Positions 1 to 5,639 of a stretch of 6,206 bases of DNA are shown piece after piece. Both the position numbers and the translations under genes were made by a program. Every line of letters starts with the position of its first letter. The stretch's first letter is position 1. The notes below the pieces were generated by a model. It worked only from the letters and a program-made list of their open reading frames with translations. It searched no databases and had not been told where the DNA came from. Origin of the DNA: Actinomycetes bacterium (GTDB taxonomy: Bacteria > Actinomycetota > Actinomycetes > Nanopelagicales > Nanopelagicaceae); contig BJFZ01000068.1 in NCBI GenBank assembly GCA_014190175.1, positions 1 to 6,206 of the forward strand, in the 5' to 3' direction.

Positions 1-987
1 GTTCTTCATTTTTGATGAAGTTTGATCCACAAGAACTGCAATGATCAGCGCCGCACCAAGTGCTGTTGTTTGTCCATAAGAAGGAAGTTGCATCTGAGCA
101 AATCCGTTGGAAAGGGTTGCCAATATTCCGACTGCAATAGCAGTACCTGCAACAGAACCTCGTCCACCTGCCAGACTTGTTCCCCCTAGAATCACCGCGG
201 TCACAACAGATAGTAAATATGAGGTTCCTAGCTGTGGTGATGCTGAACCAAGTTGGCTCACCAGAACAACTCCGGCTACTGCTGCAGAGAGGCTACTCAC
301 CATATAGAGCCCAAGTGGAAGCATTTTCGTTGAAATTCCAGAGAGTCGAGCTGCCTCTCGGTTTCCACCAATTGCAAAAATATTTCGCCCAACGACTGTC
401 TTTCGCTCTATGAAGTAAGCAAGAGCCATTACAAAAACTACGATTATCACAAGGACTGGGATCTTTAAGACTTTTGTGTAAAGAAACCAATCAAATAATG
501 GATCGCGAATCGATACGGTTTGACCTGCTGAAAGAATAAAGGAAAGACCAGAGAAGAATGACATTGTTCCGAGAGTTGTAATAAATGGGTTAACTCCAAG
601 TTGAACCACGATAAATCCATTTAATACGCCAATTGCCGTTCCAATTAAAATCGAGATTAAAACGACTAGCCAGCTAGCCATTCCTGTTGCCAATAATTTT
701 CCAACCATAACGGTTGTAAGTGCTACAACGCTGCCAACAGATACGTCAATTCCACCTGAAATAATTAAGGGAGTTTGCGCTGAAGCCATAATTCCGAGTG
801 CGGTTGCACCAACAAGGATTGTAATTACGTTATCAAATGTTAAGAAGTACTCAGGACTTTGGAACCTAAAAAATACAATCATCAATATGAGCATGAGCAG
901 CAATCCTTGGCTGCGTAGAAGGCTCCCAAAATCTATTTTTTTCTTGGCTACCTCTGGCTTGGATTGTTTTTTAGTACTTCCGCTCAT
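1..987 (-). CDS. RbsC-like sugar ABC transporter permease (CUT2 family), 3' end cut by window edge
   Basis: This is the membrane permease of a carbohydrate ABC importer, forming the sugar channel in the cytoplasmic membrane. An uninterrupted frame of 329 codons runs from ATG at 987 to the window edge. After a Lys-rich cytoplasmic N-terminus (residues 1-18) come hydrophobic segments at about 28-40, 53-75, 84-100, 105-128, 135-153, 176-192, 224-245, 258-270, 279-293 and 308-320. Family landmarks are GGIDVSVGS (78-86), FITTLG (135-140), the cytoplasmic loop GRNIFAIGGNREAARLSGI (200-218), which resembles the ATPase-contacting loop, and GGTSLAGGRGS (268-278). Family members are usually about 320-350 residues, and the C-terminal pattern QTTALGAAL...AVLVDQ is already present, so the stop probably lies just outside. 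The ATG overlaps the ATPase stop as ATGA and has a strong GGAGGA site six bases upstream, implying coupled translation. The family call is secure; the substrate cannot be read. Confidence 0.93.
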   Translation of the reverse strand, partial: MSGSTKKQSKPEVAKKKIDFGSLLRSQGLLLMLILMIVFFRFQSPEYFLTFDNVITILVGATALGIMASAQTPLIISGGIDVSVGSVVALTTVMVGKLLATGMASWLVVLISILIGTAIGVLNGFIVVQLGVNPFITTLGTMSFFSGLSFILSAGQTVSIRDPLFDWFLYTKVLKIPVLVIIVVFVMALAYFIERKTVVGRNIFAIGGNREAARLSGISTKMLPLGLYMVSSLSAAVAGVVLVSQLGSASPQLGTSYLLSVVTAVILGGTSLAGGRGSVAGTAIAVGILATLSNGFAQMQLPSYGQTTALGAALIIAVLVDQTSSKMKN

Positions 988-2519
988 GATGCTTCCTCCA
1001 AATAAGCTGCACGTGCAACTTCTTGTTGAGTAGGGTTAGTTTTACTTAAAGTAATTTTGCCATTTCGCATTACCTCAATACGATCAGAGATCTTGAGCAC
1101 TTCTTCGATGTCACTGCTAATTACCAATACTGCGACTTTTTCATCATGTGCTAATTTTTGCAATAACTCATAAATCTCAAGCTTTGATCCAATATCCACA
1201 CCACGTGTAGGGTCGTCCAAAATTAGGATTCGACATCCAGTCAACAGCCACCTAGAAAGTAGAACTTTCTGCTGGTTGCCACCTGAAAGTGAAAGGACTG
1301 CGTTTTCAATGTTTTCAGTTTTTATCGATAAATTATCGGCCCAGAGCTGCCCAGAAGAAGTCTCAGATCTCGCCTGAATTAAGCCCCGCTTTGAAAGTTT
1401 CCGCAAAAAAGCAAGTGTTATGTTCTCCTTAATTGATCTTTCCAGTAACAATCCCTGCGCTCTTCGCTCGGCCGGAACATATCCAATTCCAATATCCATG
1501 GTTGATTTGATACTCCCAAGCTTTAACTCTTCACCGCCCACAATTATTCTTCCTGAAGTCGGCTTATTTGATCCAAATAGAGTCATGCCAAGTGAATCTC
1601 GGCCCGATCCTGCGATTCCATATACTCCTAGAATTTCTCCGTACTTAAGAGTTAAGTTTGTGTCAAAAATTCCGTTTGCGGTAGTTAAATTCTCAACCTT
1701 CATAGCTATCTCTGAATCAGCGCTGATTGTCGAAGAAGCCTTTACTGAATCTACTGATGTATGCCCCAGCATCGAAGAAACAATTCTCTCCTTATTGCCC
1801 TCGCTCTTGCTCATTTCATCAACAAGCTTGCCGTCCCGAAGTACAACTACTCTGTCAGCTATATTTAAAACTTCATCTAATCGATGGCTTACAAAAATAA
1901 TTCCAACACCCTGATCGCAGATCGTCTTTAGTAACTTCAATAATCTAGTTGCTTCTATATCGCTCATAGGCGCAGTGGGTTCATCGGTAATTAGTACCTT
2001 AGCTCCTGGAGTTAAAGATCTTGCGATTTGAACGAATGCCCGATAAACCACAGGCATTTCACCAACGTTTTGCGACAAGTCAATATCTTCTAAACCTAAA
2101 CTCGACAGCCTCTCTTTTGCTTTACGTTTCATTGAAGCGTAATCAACTAAGAACGGAATTTTCTTTCGAGGATAATGGCCGAGTAAAACATTTGTCATAA
2201 CATCTAACTCAGGACAAAGTTGGAGTTCCTGTGATGCTAAACGAATTCCTGCAATTTCTGCAGCGCGTGGACTATTTAGAACTACTTCTTCGCCATCAAC
2301 AAAAATTTGCCCCGAATCTGACGAAACTAATCCAGAAGCAATCGCTGCCAGGGTTGATTTCCCTGCACCATTTTCGCCGACTAAGCAGAGAATTTCTCCA
2401 GCATTTACTTCGATTGATACATCAGAAAGTGCCTGTACACCACCGTAGCGTTTGCTGATTGATTTTAATTGCAAGATAGGGCTCTTGCGAGCCCTATCTT
2501 GCTGATCTATAGCGACCAA
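984..2519 (-). CDS. Two-domain sugar ABC transporter ATP-binding protein (RbsA/MglA-like)
   Basis: This cytoplasmic ATPase, 511 residues with two nucleotide-binding domains, drives a CUT2 sugar importer; the length is normal for RbsA/MglA proteins. Domain 1 has Walker A GENGAGKS (48-55), Q-loop Gln97, Walker B VLITDEP (175-181) and switch His212. Its signature motif is degenerate: MPVVYRA (155-161) stands where homologues have an LSxxxxQ-like motif. Domain 2 has a Lys-less Walker A-like loop, GIAGSGRDS (301-309), as is usual in this family, an intact signature LSGGNQQ (411-417), and Walker B ILILDDP (431-437) with Asp436 at the usual catalytic Glu position. The switch His is replaced by Ser, which is common in the family. 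The start is TTG: AGGA lies five bases upstream, a TAA stop lies in frame just above, and no in-frame ATG or GTG is near. A second TTG at codon 16 would fit family length but has no binding site. It overlaps the permease by four bases and follows the binding-protein gene by 26 bases. Confidence 0.95.
   Translation of the reverse strand: MVAIDQQDRARKSPILQLKSISKRYGGVQALSDVSIEVNAGEILCLVGENGAGKSTLAAIASGLVSSDSGQIFVDGEEVVLNSPRAAEIAGIRLASQELQLCPELDVMTNVLLGHYPRKKIPFLVDYASMKRKAKERLSSLGLEDIDLSQNVGEMPVVYRAFVQIARSLTPGAKVLITDEPTAPMSDIEATRLLKLLKTICDQGVGIIFVSHRLDEVLNIADRVVVLRDGKLVDEMSKSEGNKERIVSSMLGHTSVDSVKASSTISADSEIAMKVENLTTANGIFDTNLTLKYGEILGVYGIAGSGRDSLGMTLFGSNKPTSGRIIVGGEELKLGSIKSTMDIGIGYVPAERRAQGLLLERSIKENITLAFLRKLSKRGLIQARSETSSGQLWADNLSIKTENIENAVLSLSGGNQQKVLLSRWLLTGCRILILDDPTRGVDIGSKLEIYELLQKLAHDEKVAVLVISSDIEEVLKISDRIEVMRNGKITLSKTNPTQQEVARAAYLEEAS
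994..999 (-). promoter_or_regulatory. Ribosome binding site of the permease gene
   Basis: GGAGGA on the minus strand lies six bases upstream of the ATG at 987, inside the last codons of the ATPase gene. It fixes the permease start and shows that the permease has its own strong site in addition to the ATGA stop/start overlap. Confidence 0.8.
2471..2502 (-). repeat. Perfect 14-bp inverted repeat with GCAA tetraloop in the ATPase leader codons
   Basis: The arms GCAAGATAGGGCTC (2471-2484) and GAGCCCTATCTTGC (2489-2502) are exact reverse complements separated by four bases. In the minus-strand mRNA the loop is GCAA, a GNRA tetraloop closed by a C-G pair, so the hairpin should be very stable. It occupies about codons 6-16 of the ATPase, the part before the conserved family sequence begins at LQLKSISKRYGG. 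No U-run follows (the next bases are AATTAAAATC), so it is not a standard intrinsic terminator. By analogy with hairpins after binding-protein genes in other ABC operons, it may protect the upstream message or damp translation of the ATPase. The structure is directly visible; the function is inferred. Confidence 0.85.
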
Positions 2520-2540
2520 TTCATTCCTAACTTATTGATT

Positions 2541-2560
2541 TCAGCTTATGAACAAGCTGA
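2541..2560 (-). repeat. Short inverted repeat spanning the binding-protein stop codon
   Basis: TCAGCTT (2541-2547) pairs with AAGCTGA (2554-2560) across a six-base loop, giving a 7-bp hairpin. It contains the TAA stop of the binding-protein gene and lies 38 bases before the larger GCAA hairpin in the transcript. No T-run follows, so a terminator is unlikely. On its own it could be chance; with the second hairpin it fits a 3'-stabilising element for the binding-protein message. Confidence 0.45.
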
Positions 2561-3565
2561 CTTTGGATAGTACTTTCCAACATTCTTCGCTGTAAGAAGA
2601 GTAGTAGGAAGGACTACATGGTTAGGAACCTTCTGCTTATTAATCAAACCAATTACGGCAGGAATGAGGTATTTTCCGTAATTTTCTGGGAAGTAAGCAA
2701 CGCTTCCATATAGCTCTCCGCTACAAATGTTTGATAGTAGAGAAGCTCCTTGACCCACAGCTAGAAGGTTGTTCATATCGCGACCTGAGGCCTTATATGC
2801 CTGAACCATAGCAACTGTGTTGTCATCATTAATTCCACCAAGAATGATTTTGGCATCCTTTGGAATAGTTTGAAGTGCGTTACCAGTGTTTACGTTTGTC
2901 TTTGCTGGATCTGCGCCTTGAGTAGGAACATCAATAAATCGTGATGAAGGGAAGTTTGGCTGAACTTGGTTCACGCCAACGTAGTAACCATCCATACGTT
3001 GAATTGAGTTCAATCCACCTTCTTTAAGTGAACCGATAAGTAGGTAAGGCGCGACGTCCTTGCCCCACTTTCTCAAAGCTTCCTTCATCAATCCGGCTCC
3101 GGCCATTGCACCAGCTGATCCGTTATCCACGTCGACAAAAGGAACGCCCGGGTGAACTACGAATGTTGCAACCAAAGGAATCTTTGCATCTTTCATAGTA
3201 CGAACTGCACCAGGTGCTGCAGCTGCAACTACCTGAGCGGCCATTACGCCGTCATACTTCTTCTGGATAAAAATCTTTAAGTTTTCTTGCACCTTAATTG
3301 GATCGGCGTTATCTGAAAGGATTTCAACCTGTACACAGCCCATAGCTTTGGCTGTTGCAAGCATTCCCTTTCTAACGATCAAAGCAAAAGACTCATTGTC
3401 AGAGAAAATATCAAACCCGAGTTTGTATGTTTTTCCCGCGCAAAGTTCTTTTGTTGGCTTACCGACGAATTTGGTCCAGTCTGGAGCCGCTGCATAGGCA
3501 TTTTGTACCGAAAACAGTAGTGCGGCGACAGCTAGTACCGAAGTTATCTTATTTCTTGATATCAC
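2546..3565 (-). CDS. Secreted sugar-binding protein of a CUT2 ABC transporter (periplasmic-binding-protein type I fold)
   Basis: This 339-residue extracytoplasmic protein captures the substrate for the importer encoded downstream. It opens with a Sec signal peptide: basic MISRNK, a hydrophobic stretch at about 8-20, and a likely signal peptidase I cut after AYA (23-25). There is no lipobox Cys. The mature part follows the RbsB/Peripla_BP_4 plan: first strand KLGFDIF (48-54), SDNADPIKVQENL (84-96) matching the usual DN..DPxKQ.. segment, DGVMAAQVVAAAAPGAV (105-121), FVDVDN (143-148), the second-lobe strand YLLIGSL (174-180), ILGGINDDNTVAMVQA (241-256), where family members have a similar ND..A.GA.. 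segment, and a final GKYLIP (297-302) hinge region. Cysteines at 42, 77, 281 and 338 could form disulfides. The start is GTG with GAGGTGA just upstream. It is the first gene of its operon and faces the operator region. The ligand cannot be named. Confidence 0.92.
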   Translation of the reverse strand: MISRNKITSVLAVAALLFSVQNAYAAAPDWTKFVGKPTKELCAGKTYKLGFDIFSDNESFALIVRKGMLATAKAMGCVQVEILSDNADPIKVQENLKIFIQKKYDGVMAAQVVAAAAPGAVRTMKDAKIPLVATFVVHPGVPFVDVDNGSAGAMAGAGLMKEALRKWGKDVAPYLLIGSLKEGGLNSIQRMDGYYVGVNQVQPNFPSSRFIDVPTQGADPAKTNVNTGNALQTIPKDAKIILGGINDDNTVAMVQAYKASGRDMNNLLAVGQGASLLSNICSGELYGSVAYFPENYGKYLIPAVIGLINKQKVPNHVVLPTTLLTAKNVGKYYPKSACS

Positions 3566-3650
3566 TTTTCACCTCTCAGTTGATTTGGCGCCTAGATATG
3601 CACTCATCTGAACATTGCATTCAGGAAGAGCATCCCAACGGCTATTGCGA

Positions 3651-3681
3651 ACACTAGCCTCCGTATGCACGCGTATGTCAA
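3651..3681 (-). promoter_or_regulatory. Candidate promoter of the ABC importer operon
   Basis: On the minus strand a perfect TTGACA (3681-3676) lies inside operator 1. Possible -10 hexamers are GCTAGT (3658-3653, spacing 17) or TAGTGT (3656-3651, spacing 19); neither is strong. Transcription would start near 3645, giving a leader of about 80 bases before the GTG at 3565. Repressor bound at operator 1 would cover the -35 element. A second TTGACA on this strand (3733-3728, in operator 2) has only poor -10 candidates in the A/T-rich stretch. Confidence 0.35.
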
Positions 3682-3690
3682 GCGTTTGAC
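3677..3690. promoter_or_regulatory. Operator 1, LacI-family type palindrome
   Basis: GTCAAGCGTTTGAC is a palindrome with one mismatched pair and the central AAnCGnTT core typical of LacI/GalR-family operators. Twelve of its fourteen bases form symmetric pairs, and 13 of 14 are shared with operator 2. It overlaps the -35 TTGACA of the candidate importer promoter and contains TTTGAC on the plus strand. An extra half-site, GTCAAA (3694-3699), makes a second inverted pair with TTTGAC (3685-3690). The repressor is not encoded in the window. Confidence 0.65.
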
Positions 3691-3728
3691 TAGGTCAAAT
3701 TTCATAAATTTTCGTTATTTTTGCAGAT

Positions 3729-3742
3729 GTCAAGCGATTGAC
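3729..3742. promoter_or_regulatory. Operator 2, LacI-family type palindrome
   Basis: GTCAAGCGATTGAC has the same AAnCGnTT core as operator 1 and differs from it at one base. Its symmetry extends outwards (TGTCAA...TTGACA, 3728-3743). Its centre is 52 bp from that of operator 1, about five helical turns, so both sites face the same side of the DNA. It lies 114 bases before the epimerase-like start codon, closely mirroring operator 1's 112 bases from the binding-protein start. A plus-strand TTGACA (3738-3743) is present, but no good -10 sequence follows at normal spacing. Confidence 0.65.
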
Positions 3743-3761
3743 AAGGCATTTTTGGTCGATT

Positions 3762-3796
3762 CGCCTCAACCCCTTCTCAAAGGACGAACTGAGGCG
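3762..3796 (+). repeat. Leader inverted repeat upstream of the catabolic operon
   Basis: CGCCTCA (3762-3768) and TGAGGCG (3790-3796) are exact complements around a 21-base loop; CCTT and AAGG inside the loop could add a small inner stem. If transcription starts upstream of 3762 the structure would sit in the 5' leader of the epimerase-like gene. The stem is short and could be chance. Confidence 0.3.
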
Positions 3797-3840
3797 CTAG
3801 CCTTGAATCCACTTTCCTTTAACTCTTTAGCAAATATCAA

Positions 3841-3847
3841 AAAGGAG
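3841..3847 (+). promoter_or_regulatory. Ribosome binding site that sets the epimerase-like start at 3856
   Basis: AAAGGAG lies eight bases before the ATG at 3856 but only two bases before an in-frame TTG at 3850. The spacing favours the ATG, making the protein 326 rather than 328 residues. Confidence 0.8.
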
Positions 3848-3855
3848 CCTTGTCG

Positions 3856-4836
3856 ATGTTGTCCCTAAGTAATAGAGTTATCTCTATAAAGGTCGATGAA
3901 GATCTGGGTGGAGAAATTCGATCAATAAAAATGGGTAAGAGTGAATTCTTGGCCGACTTTGACTGGCTGAGCCCAATACAAAATAGTAGATCTTCTTCTT
4001 ATGGCAGTGCAATTTTGAATTGGCTTTCAGAATATCGTGGCGGGTGGCAAGTACTTTTTCCAAATGCTGGAAACGAGAATACAGTAATGGGTGTTCCTCT
4101 CCCCTTCCATGGGGAATTTGGTAGAACCCAAACCACGATTGTATCCAAGAAAAAATCCGAGTTAATTATTAAAGCTGGAACAAGATTGCCTTTAGTTTTA
4201 ACTCGAACTTATAAACTAATTCCTAATAAGCCTACTCTTCTAATTAAGCAATCAGTTACTAATGAGTCTGATTCGACTATTCCTTTTATCTGGGGTGAAC
4301 ATCCAGCATTTTCGTTACCGCGCGGTTCTAAAATAAATTTGCCTGCTGGACCGATTCTTGTCGATTCAAACGAAATGGGAGAACTGCAAGATGTTAAACC
4401 TGGCTCGAGTGGCACTTGGCCATTTGCACCAGACCGTGTTGGCGGCCAAATAGATTTATCAGTCGTACCAAACGAAAATGTCGAGAGACTTTGTTACATT
4501 CACGATCGACCAGAGGGTTGGGCTGCTATGCAGCATGGTAAAAAAGTAATAGGAATTTCTTGGGACGTTGAAGCATTTCCTCATATCTGGTTCTGGCAAG
4601 AAATCGGTGGCAAAGGTTTCCCATGGTTTGGTCGAAGTGAAATAACAGCGATTGAGCCAGCATGCTCCTGGCCTTCATTTGGTCTAGAAGAAGCCATAAA
4701 AAGTGGGCAAGCCTTCTACCTTAAGCCTGGCGAAGTTAAGAGCGCTTGGACAACATTTTCAGTGTCTTCGGTTGCGACTAAAGACATTATGAAAATCAAA
4801 TCAATAGATTCAAAGGGAATATTTCACACAAAATAG
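3856..4836 (+). CDS. Aldose 1-epimerase (mutarotase)-like protein
   Basis: The protein (326 residues) belongs to the GalM-like galactose-mutarotase fold family, which interconverts the alpha and beta anomers of free sugars or binds related carbohydrates. It has no signal peptide and should be cytoplasmic. Likely active-site parts are PFHGEFGR (83-90) with His85, WGEHPAF (146-152) with His149 as probable general acid, and the C-terminal AIEPACSWP (265-273) with Glu267 as probable general base. The opening LGGEIRSI (17-24) and WQVLFPNAG (64-72) match the usual GG.i.sl and W..lfPn patterns, and the late segment LKPGEVKSAWTTF (289-301) matches the family ending LxPGE...W...f. It is close to the family's usual length of 300-350. 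As first gene of the plus-strand operon it probably acts on the sugar brought in by the divergent importer. The exact sugar is unknown; an uncharacterised epimerase-like paralogue with another role remains possible. Confidence 0.82.
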   Translation: MLSLSNRVISIKVDEDLGGEIRSIKMGKSEFLADFDWLSPIQNSRSSSYGSAILNWLSEYRGGWQVLFPNAGNENTVMGVPLPFHGEFGRTQTTIVSKKKSELIIKAGTRLPLVLTRTYKLIPNKPTLLIKQSVTNESDSTIPFIWGEHPAFSLPRGSKINLPAGPILVDSNEMGELQDVKPGSSGTWPFAPDRVGGQIDLSVVPNENVERLCYIHDRPEGWAAMQHGKKVIGISWDVEAFPHIWFWQEIGGKGFPWFGRSEITAIEPACSWPSFGLEEAIKSGQAFYLKPGEVKSAWTTFSVSSVATKDIMKIKSIDSKGIFHTK

Positions 4837-4854
4837 AGAAAGTAGGAAATATCT

Positions 4855-5637
4855 ATGGAAAAGAACTTCGCGGGTAGAAATGCTGTTGTAACAGGTGCAG
4901 CTATGGGAATTGGACGAGCTACTGCTGAAGTGCTGGCAGAAAGAGGAGCCAGAGTGATTGCGCTTGACTATAACGAATCTAAACTCAATGAGTTGATTCC
5001 GATTTGGAAAGACGCTGGATTAGATATCACTCCTATGCAATGTGATGTCACAAGCGCTGAGGCTGTTTCTCAAGTTTTTAAAAAGATTGGGGATGTTTTC
5101 CCAAAGCTTTCTATACTTGCAAATGTTGCTGGCGTAGTTAGATATGGAAAAATTGAAGATTTAAATGAGGCAGATTGGGATTATCAATTAGATACTAATC
5201 TCAAGGCGATGTTTCTCACTTGCAGAGAAGCAGTTAAATTAATGCGAGTAAATGGAAGTGGTTCAATTATAAATATCTCAAGTGTTCAGGCTATGGCTAG
5301 CCAGCAAACGGTTGCACCTTACGCAGCGTCAAAGGGTGGAGTAATTTCATTTACAAGGTCTATTGCACTTGATTATGCTGCTGATGGAATCAGGGCTAAT
5401 GCTGTTTTGCCAGGATCTGTAGAAACGCCGATGTTGCGAGCAGCGGGAGAACAATTCAATCCTTCAGATCCTGAGGGTGCGATGAAAAATTGGGGGGCGC
5501 TACATCCGCTTGGATTTTTAATCCAACCTAGGGATATTGCAAATGTAATTGCCTTTCTAGCAAGTGATGAAGCGAGAGTTATAACTGGCGCACCAATAAT
5601 TGCTGACTCAGGATTGCTTGCCGGCTTAGGCGTATAA
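4855..5637 (+). CDS. Short-chain dehydrogenase/reductase (SDR), probably sugar or sugar-acid specific
   Basis: A 260-residue classical SDR, a cytoplasmic NAD(P)-dependent oxidoreductase of normal length. The Rossmann glycine motif is TGAAMGIG (13-20). Asp38 at the end of the second strand favours NAD over NADP. NVAG (90-93) stands for the usual NNAG. The catalytic set is Asn115, Ser143, Tyr156 and Lys160 (YAASK, 156-160). LPGSVETPM (185-193) is the usual PG segment near the cofactor, and the C-terminus ITGAPIIADSGLLAG matches the family's final ITG..i.vDGG segment, with Ser in place of the first Gly. The ATG has AGGA seven bases upstream and follows the epimerase-like stop by 18 bases. Its place between a mutarotase and a glycosidase suggests a sugar, uronate or ketodeoxy-sugar substrate, but SDR specificity cannot be read from these motifs. 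Family is certain, substrate is not. Confidence 0.9.
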   Translation: MEKNFAGRNAVVTGAAMGIGRATAEVLAERGARVIALDYNESKLNELIPIWKDAGLDITPMQCDVTSAEAVSQVFKKIGDVFPKLSILANVAGVVRYGKIEDLNEADWDYQLDTNLKAMFLTCREAVKLMRVNGSGSIINISSVQAMASQQTVAPYAASKGGVISFTRSIALDYAADGIRANAVLPGSVETPMLRAAGEQFNPSDPEGAMKNWGALHPLGFLIQPRDIANVIAFLASDEARVITGAPIIADSGLLAGLGV

Positions 5638-5639
5638 AA

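Larger units (their letters stand above)
3566..3855. other. Divergent intergenic control region, no gene seen
   Basis: These 290 bases separate the importer operon from the catabolic operon. Two LacI-type operators, a candidate minus-strand promoter and a leader inverted repeat are listed separately. CGTATG occurs twice ten bases apart (3662-3667 and 3672-3677), in the spacer of the candidate promoter. The stretch 3699-3722 is rich in A and T between the operators. Possible open frames here lack a convincing ribosome binding site and resemble no family, so none is called. Confidence 0.8.

Noticed and set aside
1715..1728. Perfect 14-base palindrome AATCAGCGCTGATT inside the ATPase gene
   Set aside because: Seven independent base matches are expected by chance about once per 16 kb, so one in this window is not remarkable. 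It encodes part of the inter-domain linker and no second copy was seen.
1420..1914. Plus-strand open frame of 164 codons opposite the ATPase
   Set aside because: It is the complement of a strongly conserved ATPase frame, has low-complexity Ser/Pro/Leu-rich content, and no ribosome binding site or family resemblance.
2507..2524. Five-codon open frame starting with ATG at 2524 and overlapping the ATPase start out of frame
   Set aside because: The AGGA abuts this ATG with no spacing, while it is five bases from the TTG that opens the ATPase frame. Five codons give no support for a leader peptide.
3803..3831. Possible plus-strand promoter TTGAAT - 17 bases - TTTAGC before the epimerase-like gene
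   Set aside because: Only four and three of six bases match the consensus hexamers. It could be real but is not supportable as a feature.
3850..3855. TTG at 3850 as the start of the epimerase-like gene, adding two residues
   Set aside because: It is only two bases from the AAAGGAG site; the ATG at 3856 has the normal eight-base spacing.
3427..3868. Two plus-strand open frames (76 and 67 codons) across the binding-protein start and the control region
   Set aside because: They lie over the signal-peptide coding sequence, the operators and the epimerase ribosome binding site. Neither has a plausible binding site or recognisable protein features.
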